From positions 1 through 64,000 of the forward strand of contig NZ_JAFLQZ010000010.1 in assembly GCF_017313265.1 (NCBI RefSeq): a DNA stretch of 64,000 nucleotides, read 5' to 3'. This stretch comes from Hymenobacter telluris. GTDB taxonomy: Bacteria > Bacteroidota > Bacteroidia > Cytophagales > Hymenobacteraceae. The notes below the pieces were generated by a model. The model saw only the letters and a list, made by a program, of their open reading frames with translations. It had not been told where the DNA came from and ran no database searches. Position 1 is the first letter of the stretch; each line of letters starts with the position of its first letter. Positions 45,208 to 53,206 of this stretch are shown piece after piece. Position numbers and translations under genes: made by a program.

Positions 45208-46617
45208 CTACTCTTTCACTTTGCCGATTTTCAGCCGCAGGAAGCCCATGGCGAGGGAGCCGTAGGGTTGGTCTTCGTCGCTGAGCAGGCCTTGCAGGTC
45301 GCGGGTGCTGAAGCCAAGTTCGTAGAAGCTGGAGGCAATGGCGAAGCCCACCGGGAAACCCGTGCCGTAGCCCGCACCGCGGCTAATGCCCGTGCTCAGG
45401 CGAATCCAGCTGAGCGGTTTCACGTCCACGCCCAGCCCGTAGAAAGTATCGGGGATGTTGCCGGCTACGCCGTTGAGCGGCTGGGTTACGTCGAGGCCCA
45501 GCTCCAGACGGGTGCCTACTTTCAGGCCCACCCCGGCCCGCAGCTTGGTGGGTAAATTGGCGCGGCGCTGGTCGGCGGGCTTGTATTGCAGCAGGCTGTC
45601 CGTGCCGTTGGCAAAAAGGTCGGCCAGCTCGGTGAAGAACTCGTAGCTGTCGACGCCGCTGGACTTCAGGCGCCGCAGCTTCTGGTCGTTGGCCGTCAGC
45701 AGGTTGCCTTCCCAGGTCATGTTCCCGATATCCGTCACCGATACACCTAGGCGCAGCATCTTGCCTACTTCTGCCGCCAAGCCCAGGTCGTAGCCGTGGC
45801 CCCGGCCCACGGGTTGCAGCAGCTTGTCGGTGTCTTTTTGCAGGTTGAACGAGGGGTTGTTGGCTATAGCGCCGTATTTCACTTTGAACTGTGGCGAAAG
45901 GGCGCTGTAAGCTTCAAGCTTGCCGTTTTCCGAGCGAATATCAATCACGCCCACGCCCTGAATGTAGCGGTAGCCCACCCCGCCCGACAGCTTAAAAGCC
46001 GGCAAGCTGATGATGCGGCGGCCGTAGGCCACGTTGTATTCGTTGTAGGCGGCTAGCTGCACGGCCGTACCATCCAGCACTTCCGAAATAAGCGGGGCGG
46101 TGGCCGGGTTGAAGTTGGCCGGGTAAATAGGCGCGTCTTTGCCCAGAAACAGCAACTCGGCCATGTTCTTGTTCATGGCCAAATGGCTCACTATCCGCTG
46201 CCGGCTGCTGAACGCAAAGCTGCCCACCACAGGCAACACCACCGAAAATGCCACCGGCGTAGCATCCACGTTGATGTTGAGCACGTTGTCGGAGGTGAAG
46301 GCGCGGGCCAGGGTGCGCTTATCGGCGGGGGTTAGCTTGTCGTCGGCGTGCTTCACAAATTTCTCTAGCTGCGAGCGGGTCAAGGACTGGGACCCAACGC
46401 CTAACCCAAACTCGCCGATGGTAAGCGCCACGCGTGCATTGCCGGTGCGCCCCAAGTTGGCCGGATTGATGCCGATGGCCTGGTAGTCGGTGACGAAAGT
46501 GGTAGCCACCCCGCCCCGCGCCACCGTGGAAAAGTTGTTTAGCTCGGTCTGGGCACAAGCAGCCCTACCGGCTAAACCCAAAGTCAATAAAGCCAACAAA
46601 TGAATAGAAACGTTCAT
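45208..46617 (-). CDS. DUF5723-family outer-membrane protein, copy A
   Basis: A 469-residue protein with a signal peptide (residues 1-22, ending RAACAQ). The next part (NNFSTVARGGVATTFVTDYQAIGINPANLGR) is diagnostic of DUF5723-type beta-barrel proteins, which resemble the FadL/PorV fold and are found in Bacteroidota. Alternating strands lead to a final DLQGLLSDEDQPYGSLAMGFLRLKIGK. The second copy (47008-48429) lies upstream in the same orientation and is clearly paralogous: the N-terminal motif and the ending are shared. The function is unknown. Confidence 0.85.
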   Translation of the reverse strand: MNVSIHLLALLTLGLAGRAACAQTELNNFSTVARGGVATTFVTDYQAIGINPANLGRTGNARVALTIGEFGLGVGSQSLTRSQLEKFVKHADDKLTPADKRTLARAFTSDNVLNINVDATPVAFSVVLPVVGSFAFSSRQRIVSHLAMNKNMAELLFLGKDAPIYPANFNPATAPLISEVLDGTAVQLAAYNEYNVAYGRRIISLPAFKLSGGVGYRYIQGVGVIDIRSENGKLEAYSALSPQFKVKYGAIANNPSFNLQKDTDKLLQPVGRGHGYDLGLAAEVGKMLRLGVSVTDIGNMTWEGNLLTANDQKLRRLKSSGVDSYEFFTELADLFANGTDSLLQYKPADQRRANLPTKLRAGVGLKVGTRLELGLDVTQPLNGVAGNIPDTFYGLGVDVKPLSWIRLSTGISRGAGYGTGFPVGFAIASSFYELGFSTRDLQGLLSDEDQPYGSLAMGFLRLKIGKVKE

Positions 46618-46712
46618 ATAATTCTGTCGTGAAATTTTATCATTAATTCCACAACAAATAGACCGTTAATATTCGCGTTCCACAATACCTAGTTGTAGGT
46701 ATTTTAGCTAGG

Positions 46713-46901
46713 TAACCCAAGTTGCGGACTAGCCGCGTAGCGGCGAAAGGTGGGTAGCTCAGCAGGCCACAGACGGGCCGCGCCGCGTAGCGGTGCCAGA
46801 GGCACACCCCCTTCTGGCACCGCTACGCGGCGCACCGTTCCAACAGAATCTGGTAGCTACCAACCTTTCGCCGCTACGCGGCTAGTCCGTAACTTGGGTT
46901 A
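46713..46901. repeat. Nested palindrome between the DUF5723 paralogues
   Basis: An outer pair of about 47 bp (TAACCCAAGTTGCGGACTAG... and ...CTAGTCCGTAACTTGGGTTA) encloses an inner perfect pair of 21 bp (46780-46800 and 46813-46833). Both contain CCGCGTAGCGG. The outer arms carry about three mismatches. Confidence 0.93.
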
Positions 46902-46947
46902 GGTAGTACCGAATACGCCTTAGTACTCGGTAGTTCGGCTCATCAAA

Positions 46948-46983
46948 AACCCCTGCCTCCAGTTTTATCCAGAAGCAGGGGTT
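46948..46983 (-). terminator. Terminator after DUF5723 copy B
   Basis: AACCCCTGC (46948-46956) pairs with GCAGGGGTT (46975-46983), followed on the minus strand by a TTTTT run. It lies 24 bp past the gene end at 47008. Confidence 0.85.
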
Positions 46984-47007
46984 GCAGTGACAAGCAGAGT
47001 GCAGCAA

Positions 47008-48429
47008 CTACTTTGCCTGCCCGAATTTGAAGCGCAGTACACCCAGCGCCACCGAGTAATACGGGCTGTCTTCGGAAATCAGGCCCGTAATGTCGCGGGT
47101 GCTGATGCCGGCTTCGTAGTGTTTCGTGGAGAAGGTGATGCCCAGCGGCACGCTAGTACCGTAGCCCGCGCCGCCCGTCACGCCCGAACTCAGCCGCACC
47201 CACGACACCGGCTTGAAATCGAGGCCGACGCCAAGCAAGGTGGAGTTCAGGTTGCCGGCCAAATTGTTGAGGGGCACGGCGGCATCCACGCCCACGTCGA
47301 GCTTTTCGGTGATGGTGAAGGCCGCTCCGGCGCGCAGTTTGGCAGGTAGCTTTTCCTTTTTCTGGCGGTCAGGATTGTAGGTAAAAGCGGCGTCGGAGCT
47401 GCTGCCGAACAGTTGGGAAGCTTCCTTGAAGATGTTGTAGGTATTCACCCCGCCCGACGTTACTTTCTTCAGGGCCTGGTCGTTGGCGGTCAGCACGTTG
47501 CCTTTCCAGGTCATGCTGCCCAGGTCGGTTAGCGAGACGCCCACCCGCACCAGGTCACTGGCTGCGGCCGTTACGCCAAGATCAAACCCGTGCCCGCTGC
47601 CCACCGATTTCAGGCCCGAACCCGTGCGGTAATCGAAGTTGGGGTTGCCGGTTACGCTGCCGTAGTTCACTTTAAACAGTGGTGAGAGGGAGCTGAAGGC
47701 ATTCACTTCCCCGTCGTCCACGCGCACATCGAGCATGCCGATGCCGCGGATGTAACGGTAGCCCACGCCCACCGACAGCTTGAACCCATCGGCATCAATC
47801 ACCTGGGCGCCGTAGCCCACGTTGTATTCGTCGGTCCATTGCAATTGCAACTCGGTGCCTTGCAGCGCCGCCGAAATCATGGGCGCCTTGGCGGGGTCGT
47901 ACTGGCCGTTGGTTTGGTAAGTGGCGGCCTGGTAAATCTGGGCGTTGGAGCCGTTAAACAGCACATCGGCGGCCGTTTGGTTGAGGCCCACGTGCCCCAC
48001 TACGCGCTGCCGGTTGCTGAGTGCCACCGTTCCTACGGGCAGCGCCACCGACAGCCCCACCGACATAGCCGCAGCATTTACGTTCAGGGCATTGCCGTTG
48101 GTGAAACTCACCGTCAGCGCCTGCTTGTCGGCGGCCGACAAACCATCTTCGGCGTGAAAAACCAGGTTTTTCAGTTGGTCGCGGGTGAGGGACCGGGAGC
48201 CGGCTCCCAAGCCAAGCTCCAGCAAGCCCACGGTTACGAGCGGTGTGCCTTCAACGCGGCGGCCCAAGTTGGCCGGATTGATGCCGAGCGCCTGATAATC
48301 AGTTACCAACGGTGTGGCCACACCCCCGCGGCCCGTGGCTGTGAAGTTGCTTAGCTCGTTTTGCGCGTACAAGGGCGCGGCGGCGCTCAATAACAGCGTT
48401 GTTAGAAGAGAGTAGCTAGTTTTATTCAA
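47008..48429 (-). CDS. DUF5723-family outer-membrane protein, copy B
   Basis: About 473 residues, paralogous to the gene at 45208: ELSNFTATGRGGVATPLVTDYQALGINPANLGR and the same C-terminal ISTRDITGLISEDSPYYSVALGVLRFKFGQ pattern. The frame can open upstream at 48501 or 48498, but the signal peptide (NKTSYSLLTTLLLS..., ending LYAQ) starts at a TTG at 48429, and this aligns with the ATG start of copy A. I therefore set the TTG as the start. The gene is divergent from meaB, 143 bp away. Confidence 0.8.
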   Translation of the reverse strand: MNKTSYSLLTTLLLSAAAPLYAQNELSNFTATGRGGVATPLVTDYQALGINPANLGRRVEGTPLVTVGLLELGLGAGSRSLTRDQLKNLVFHAEDGLSAADKQALTVSFTNGNALNVNAAAMSVGLSVALPVGTVALSNRQRVVGHVGLNQTAADVLFNGSNAQIYQAATYQTNGQYDPAKAPMISAALQGTELQLQWTDEYNVGYGAQVIDADGFKLSVGVGYRYIRGIGMLDVRVDDGEVNAFSSLSPLFKVNYGSVTGNPNFDYRTGSGLKSVGSGHGFDLGVTAAASDLVRVGVSLTDLGSMTWKGNVLTANDQALKKVTSGGVNTYNIFKEASQLFGSSSDAAFTYNPDRQKKEKLPAKLRAGAAFTITEKLDVGVDAAVPLNNLAGNLNSTLLGVGLDFKPVSWVRLSSGVTGGAGYGTSVPLGITFSTKHYEAGISTRDITGLISEDSPYYSVALGVLRFKFGQAK

Positions 48430-48572
48430 AGTGTATGAAATAAAGTGGACGAAAGACCTGGTAACAACACGCTGGTATTCCGGCCAAATGTAGCGCATCA
48501 CTTAGTTTGCAACTACTTTAGCTGGCTATTTTCCTATTTAGCCTTTCGCCGACTCTCTCCGCCCCTTCGTTG

Positions 48573-49550
48573 ATGGCCAAGCGCTTTTCCGTTTCCGAGT
48601 ACTCCGACGGCGTGTTGAGCGGCAACCGCGTAATGCTGAGCCGCGCCATTACGCTGGTGGAAAGCACCCTGCCCTCCGACCAGGCTTTGGCCCAGCAGGT
48701 GCTTGATGCGGTGCTGCCGCACGCCGGCCGCTCGGTGCGGGTAGGCATTACGGGTGTGCCGGGCGTGGGCAAGAGCACGTTCATCGAAGCGCTGGGGCTG
48801 CACTTGGTGGCTGCGCACCACCACCGGCTGGCGGTGCTGGCCGTTGACCCCAGCTCCCAGCGCAGCGGCGGCAGCATCCTCGGCGACAAAACCCGCATGA
48901 ACCTGCTGGCCGCTCACCCGCACGCCTTCATTCGCCCCTCCCCCGCCGGCCGCAGCCTGGGCGGCGTCACCAGGGCCACCCGCGAGGCCATGCTGCTGTG
49001 CGAAGCGGCGGGCCACGACGTTATTTTTGTGGAAACCGTGGGCGTGGGCCAAAGTGAAACCGCCGTGCACGGCATGGTGGACTTCTTCCTGCTGCTGATG
49101 CTGGCCGGCGCCGGCGACGAGCTGCAAGGCATCAAGAAAGGCATCATGGAAATGGCCGACGCCGTGACCATCACCAAAGCCGACGGCGACAATGAACTGG
49201 CTTCGCGCCGGGCCCGCCGCGAATACCAAAACGCCCTGCACCTGTTCCCGCTGGCTCCCAGCGCCTGGGCGCCGTTGGTTACCACCAGCTCGGCCCTCAC
49301 CGGTGCGGGCGTGCCCGAGGTGTGGGAAGTGGTGCAGCGGTACGTGCAGCAAACCCAGGCCAGCGGCTACTTCCAGCAGCGGCGCCAAGAACAGAACCTA
49401 CACTGGCTCCACGAAACCATCCGTGAAACGCTGGAAACCCGCTTCTACGCCCGCCCCGAAGTGCAGGCCCAACTGGCATCCGTGCAGCAGCGCGTACTCG
49501 AAGGCCGCCAATCCGCCTTCGGCGCCGCTACGGAACTGTTGGGGTTGTAG
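48573..49550 (+). CDS. meaB: Methylmalonyl-CoA mutase-associated GTPase MeaB
   Basis: A 325-residue G3E-type P-loop GTPase that protects and reloads the B12 cofactor of methylmalonyl-CoA mutase. The P-loop is ITGVPGVGKST, the Mg-binding and switch region includes VDPSSQRSGGSILGDKTRM, switch II is VETVGVGQSE, and the base-specificity region is ITKADGDNELASRRARREY. It serves MutA/MutB, whose genes are about 22 kb upstream in the same orientation. The ATG at 48573 is used. A palindrome begins 4 bp after the stop codon. Confidence 0.95.
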   Translation: MAKRFSVSEYSDGVLSGNRVMLSRAITLVESTLPSDQALAQQVLDAVLPHAGRSVRVGITGVPGVGKSTFIEALGLHLVAAHHHRLAVLAVDPSSQRSGGSILGDKTRMNLLAAHPHAFIRPSPAGRSLGGVTRATREAMLLCEAAGHDVIFVETVGVGQSETAVHGMVDFFLLLMLAGAGDELQGIKKGIMEMADAVTITKADGDNELASRRARREYQNALHLFPLAPSAWAPLVTTSSALTGAGVPEVWEVVQRYVQQTQASGYFQQRRQEQNLHWLHETIRETLETRFYARPEVQAQLASVQQRVLEGRQSAFGAATELLGL

Positions 49551-49554
49551 CCTT

Positions 49555-49632
49555 TGTCATTCCGACAAAGGAGGAATCTGGGAGAGAGTCATTGAATGAT
49601 TGTACTCAGATTCCTCCTGCGTCGGAATGACA
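49555..49632. repeat. GTCATTCCGAC inverted repeat after meaB
   Basis: TGTCATTCCGAC and GTCGGAATGACA form the ends; GAGGAATCTG and CAGATTCCTC form a second pair inside. It fills the 85 bp between meaB and the VOC gene, which are convergent, so it likely also acts as a terminator. Confidence 0.88.
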
Positions 49633-49635
49633 GGG

Positions 49636-50028
49636 CTATAATTCTAGTTGCAATAGGTCCCATTTGTTGCCATACAGGTCCTGAAACACGGCCACGCTGC
49701 CGTAGCTTTCGTGGCGAGGTTCTTCCAGAAACTGCACCTCTTGCGCCAACAGGCGGGCATAGTCTGCGGCGAAGTTGTCGGTGTGCAGGAACAGGAACAC
49801 CCGGCCGCCGGCTTGGTTACCGATTTGCTGAATTTGCGCTTCTGTCACTGCTTTGGCTAGTAGCAATTGGGTAGCGCCCGGCCCATTAGGAGCCACCAGC
49901 ACCCAGCGCTTACCATTGCCCAGGTCGGTATCCTCCACCAAGTTGAAGCCCAGCTTTTGAATGTAGAAATCCACGGCTTCGTCGTAGTCACGGACGAGCA
50001 GCGTGAGGGCTCCAATATATTGGCTCAT
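49636..50028 (-). CDS. VOC-family (glyoxalase/bleomycin-resistance fold) protein
   Basis: A 130-residue protein of the glyoxalase/VOC fold. The first strand-helix-strand is MSQYIGALTLLVRDYDEAVDFYIQKLGFNLVEDTDLG, and the second half has FAADYARLLAQEVQFLEEP and an ending with AVFQDLYGNKWDLL, where the metal Glu/Gln positions sit. No specific reaction can be named. The TGA is 3 bp from the preceding palindrome. Upstream, 50029-50139, is a stretch with no features I recognise. Confidence 0.85.
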   Translation of the reverse strand: MSQYIGALTLLVRDYDEAVDFYIQKLGFNLVEDTDLGNGKRWVLVAPNGPGATQLLLAKAVTEAQIQQIGNQAGGRVFLFLHTDNFAADYARLLAQEVQFLEEPRHESYGSVAVFQDLYGNKWDLLQLEL

Positions 50029-50139
50029 AAGATGGAAAGGAATGCGTAAAACGGATTTCGGCCCGCTGCTCCTTTATAGATAGGAAGAGCAACGGACCGA
50101 AGGTAAGGAGCACCGGATTGTGGTGCACTCAGGCGTATA

Positions 50140-52707
50140 TCATCCGCGTTTTGGGCGGAGGGCCAGGTAATCGAGGTAGTAGAGCACCTTGATGGACACC
50201 GAGTTGTTGTGCGGCGTGTTGATGGTGTTGCTCAGGTTGTTGAAGTAGAGCGGCGTGGCTTCGTTGGCTTGCAGGTCGGTGTAGCCGGCGTTTTTCCAGA
50301 CGATGCTCACCTGCGAGCCGGGCGCAAACCACCACGAGTACACCGCATCAATGTTGAAGGCGTTGTAGGTGTTGTTGCGGTTACGGCGGTAGTCTACCAG
50401 TTCCTCGTGGCCGCCGGGGGTGAGGCGGGCGAAATCCTGGTAGCGCACGTTGCTGGTGTAGTGCCGCGCCCGGAACGTGAACGACATGCGGTTGGAGAAG
50501 GTGTAAGCCGTTTGCAGCACATTGGACACCGTTACCACGTTGCGGCGGCCTAAAATCACCTGATTCAGAAATTCCTGGTCGAGGGGCTCGTCGCGGCGCA
50601 TGCCCCCGTTCACGTAGCCGATTTGGTTTTGGCTCAGGTTCCAGTCGAGGCTGTAGCGGAAGTTGAGCTTGTTGTTGACGCGGTAGCGCGGCGAAACGCT
50701 CAGCCCGTACCCGGCCCGGTTGGAGCGGTTCAGCTCGGCCCGCTCGTCCCGGGCGTATTTGCGGATGCCCCCGTTCACGTCCCAAGCCAGCTTTTTGCGG
50801 TAATCCGACGACAGAAACCCGCCCAGGTTCACGCTGCCCGGCACGCGCACGTAGTACTCGCCCAGCGGGAAGGTACGCGGCTCATAAAAGTCGTTTTTGG
50901 CGGGGTCGAAGTTCACGTTGAAGCCGGTGGTGAGGAAGCTTTTGGTGAACGTGGTTTGGGAGCCCGCCGAAATATTCACGTTCTGGTAACGGGTCGGGCG
51001 ATACAGCAACGAGTGGCTGACGTTCACCCAGTTGTAGAGGTTGTTTACTTTCCAGAAGGGCTTGTACTTGTTGTAGTTGGCGTACACATCCTGCGAGATA
51101 TTATTGTTGCCGAACAGGATGCCCAGGTCGTTGGGGTTGTAGTGGTCGGACTCGATGCCGTGGTTCACGCCCCAGGTAAACGCCCCGCTGATTTTGCCGA
51201 ACCCCACTTTGTACTTGTAACCGTTCTGGTCATCAATCTGCTGCTCGGAGTTGAAGCCGTTGCCGCGGCGGCGCGAGTACACCAGCTGCCCATCCAAAGC
51301 GTAGGAGTTCTTCTTGTTGGCAAACCGGAACAGCCCGCCCGTCACGTTGGCGTCGTAGGTGCGGCCGGCGCGCGTGACGTTGGTGTTGATGAGCGAAACG
51401 TAGGAGTTGTTCTTGAGGCTCTGGTCGAGCACGGCAATGCTGTAGTTGCTGAACGGCTGGGTGAGCACCTCCCGCTCCTGGCCGGTTTCGGTGTTGCGCA
51501 CCGTGGCGTACACGTCGTTGCTCAGGGCGTTGAAGATGCCCACGCCCAAGCCTTTGCTGGTGCGGCCCGACACTTTGGTGGCGTTCAGCAGGCGGGTTTC
51601 CTGGGGGTTGCGCACCAGCTTTTCGTCGTCGCCCACGGCCACATCATAGAAGCCCACCGGCGTGGCGCCCACCCGCCGCGAGTAGAACAGGTTGCCTTTG
51701 TTGAACAGCTCGGTGCCTTCGGTGAAGAACTGACGGTTTTCGTTGAACTGCACCTCGAACGGCGAGAGGTTGAGCACCTGGTTGTCGCTCTGCACCTGCC
51801 CGAAATCCGGCACCAGCGTGGCGTCCAGCGTGAAGCTTTCGTTGATGCCCCACTTGATGTCGGCGCCGCCGTTGAAGCTGGTGGTGGTGCGGCGGGTGCC
51901 TTCCGCGTTGAGCGGGTTGTGGTTGACGTAGCTGGAAACGTACGGCGTGAGTGAAAGGCGCAACGGCGGCTTGATACCCTGGATGCCTTGCAGTGTGCCC
52001 CACTGGTTCACAAACCCATCCACGGCGGGCCGCACTTCATTCCAGAAAAACGCCTGGTTGTCGCGCTTGCGCTGCCGCATGAAGTTGAGGCCCCACAGCT
52101 GCTCAACGTTTTTGCTGAACCGGATAGCCGAGTACGGAATGCGCATTTCGGCCACCCAATCGGTGCCTTTGAGGGCTGTGCGTGAGTCCCACACGGCGTT
52201 CCAGGCAAAGTCTTCGCCGCCGGCCGGCGAGTAGCGGCAGTCCATCTGCACTCCGCCCGTCGTCACGAAGAAGCCGTAGCCGTTGAGTTTGTCCTGGTAC
52301 GTATCGAGGAAAATGCCAAAGAAGTCGGTGTTGCCGGCATCGTCGCGCGGCGTCAGCTCCCGCAGGATAGAATCGGTGCTGACGTCGTGCATGATGGCCC
52401 CGATGTAGAGGTTGGCATCATCGTAGAGGATGCGTACTTCGGTGGGGTGTTTCTCGTGCGGGCCGGGATTAGGGCGGTTCTGGATGAAGTCGGTGGCTAG
52501 GGGAGCCTGCTGCCAAACCGCCTCATCGAGCGCCCCATCCAGCTTGATGCTTTCCGTGATGCGTACGGCTTGCAGCTGGCGCTTGGGCGCGGGCACCTTG
52601 GCGTCGGTGGCGCTGGTAGCCGCGGGGCTGGCCGGCTGCTGGGCCACTGCGGAACCCGCCAGCAGCAGAAACAGCCAGAAAAAAAAGACAAAGCGGTAGC
52701 TGGTCAC
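50140..52707 (-). CDS. DUF5916-domain protein with N-terminal carbohydrate-binding-like domain
   Basis: About 855 residues. After a signal peptide (hydrophobic stretch ending AVAQQP) comes a CBM9-like domain (ITESIKLDGALDEAVWQ, ILYDDANLYIGAIMHD), then a long outer-membrane barrel region of DUF5916 (INTNVTRAGRTYDANVTGGLF, many aromatic strand pairs such as LLYRPTRYQNVNISAG) ending VKVLYYLDYLALRPKRG-like. Family members are common in Bacteroidota and probably sit in the outer membrane; the substrate is unknown. The open frame begins at a TTG at 52737. I prefer the GTG at 52707, which opens directly on the signal peptide. Confidence 0.87.
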   Translation of the reverse strand: MTSYRFVFFFWLFLLLAGSAVAQQPASPAATSATDAKVPAPKRQLQAVRITESIKLDGALDEAVWQQAPLATDFIQNRPNPGPHEKHPTEVRILYDDANLYIGAIMHDVSTDSILRELTPRDDAGNTDFFGIFLDTYQDKLNGYGFFVTTGGVQMDCRYSPAGGEDFAWNAVWDSRTALKGTDWVAEMRIPYSAIRFSKNVEQLWGLNFMRQRKRDNQAFFWNEVRPAVDGFVNQWGTLQGIQGIKPPLRLSLTPYVSSYVNHNPLNAEGTRRTTTSFNGGADIKWGINESFTLDATLVPDFGQVQSDNQVLNLSPFEVQFNENRQFFTEGTELFNKGNLFYSRRVGATPVGFYDVAVGDDEKLVRNPQETRLLNATKVSGRTSKGLGVGIFNALSNDVYATVRNTETGQEREVLTQPFSNYSIAVLDQSLKNNSYVSLINTNVTRAGRTYDANVTGGLFRFANKKNSYALDGQLVYSRRRGNGFNSEQQIDDQNGYKYKVGFGKISGAFTWGVNHGIESDHYNPNDLGILFGNNNISQDVYANYNKYKPFWKVNNLYNWVNVSHSLLYRPTRYQNVNISAGSQTTFTKSFLTTGFNVNFDPAKNDFYEPRTFPLGEYYVRVPGSVNLGGFLSSDYRKKLAWDVNGGIRKYARDERAELNRSNRAGYGLSVSPRYRVNNKLNFRYSLDWNLSQNQIGYVNGGMRRDEPLDQEFLNQVILGRRNVVTVSNVLQTAYTFSNRMSFTFRARHYTSNVRYQDFARLTPGGHEELVDYRRNRNNTYNAFNIDAVYSWWFAPGSQVSIVWKNAGYTDLQANEATPLYFNNLSNTINTPHNNSVSIKVLYYLDYLALRPKRG

Positions 52708-52916
52708 GACGAAAAGGCGGGATAGAAATGGGTTCAAGAAGGCAGAAATTCAGATAAACTCAGTAGCGGCCACAATCCAATTGTGCTGGTGGCCGCGCAG
52801 GCATACAAGGTGAGGTAATAAGGTCGCTCCAGGCAATCGGAGCCATAGATGCCCGCAATGCCTCAGACGTTGCCTGAACTCTATATTTTATTGTTGCAAG
52901 GTTGCTTCAATAAGAA

Positions 52917-53059
52917 GCTGTTTGAGTTAAATCGGTGGGTTGTTGACAGGGTGTAGAGACGCATACTTGCGTCTCATCGTTGAACGACATGAGGTGCAGA
53001 GACGCATACGACGAGACGCAAGTATGCGTCTCTACACGTTCCTACTTAACTCAAACAGC
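52917..53059. repeat. Composite nested palindrome in a 470-bp non-coding stretch
   Basis: The outer pair is GCTGTTTGAGTTAA (52917-52930) with TTAACTCAAACAGC (53046-53059). The inner pair is GTGTAGAGACGCATACTTGCG... and ...CGCAAGTATGCGTCTCTACAC (52951-53037), containing a further copy of the word GCAGAGACGCATACG. It is part of the gap 52738-53206, which otherwise holds only a short GCGGCCAC/GTGGCCGC hairpin near 52770. Confidence 0.9.
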
Positions 53060-53170
53060 TACTAAAAAAATGAGGCTTGGCGTAGCAGACACTCCCCTAT
53101 GGCCAATTGGTTACAGTTATCGGTAAGTATTTTTCAGAAGAAACCTTTCCAAAGCTTTGCTGATAATGAA

Positions 53171-53198
53171 GCCGGCCGCTGTTGCAGCAGCGGCCGGC
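53171..53198 (-). terminator. Hairpin after the M56 peptidase gene
   Basis: GCCGGCCGCTG pairs with CAGCGGCCGGC across a 6-nt loop, 9 bp past the stop. It lacks a strong T tract on the minus strand. Confidence 0.55.
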
Positions 53199-53206
53199 AC
53201 GGCGAA

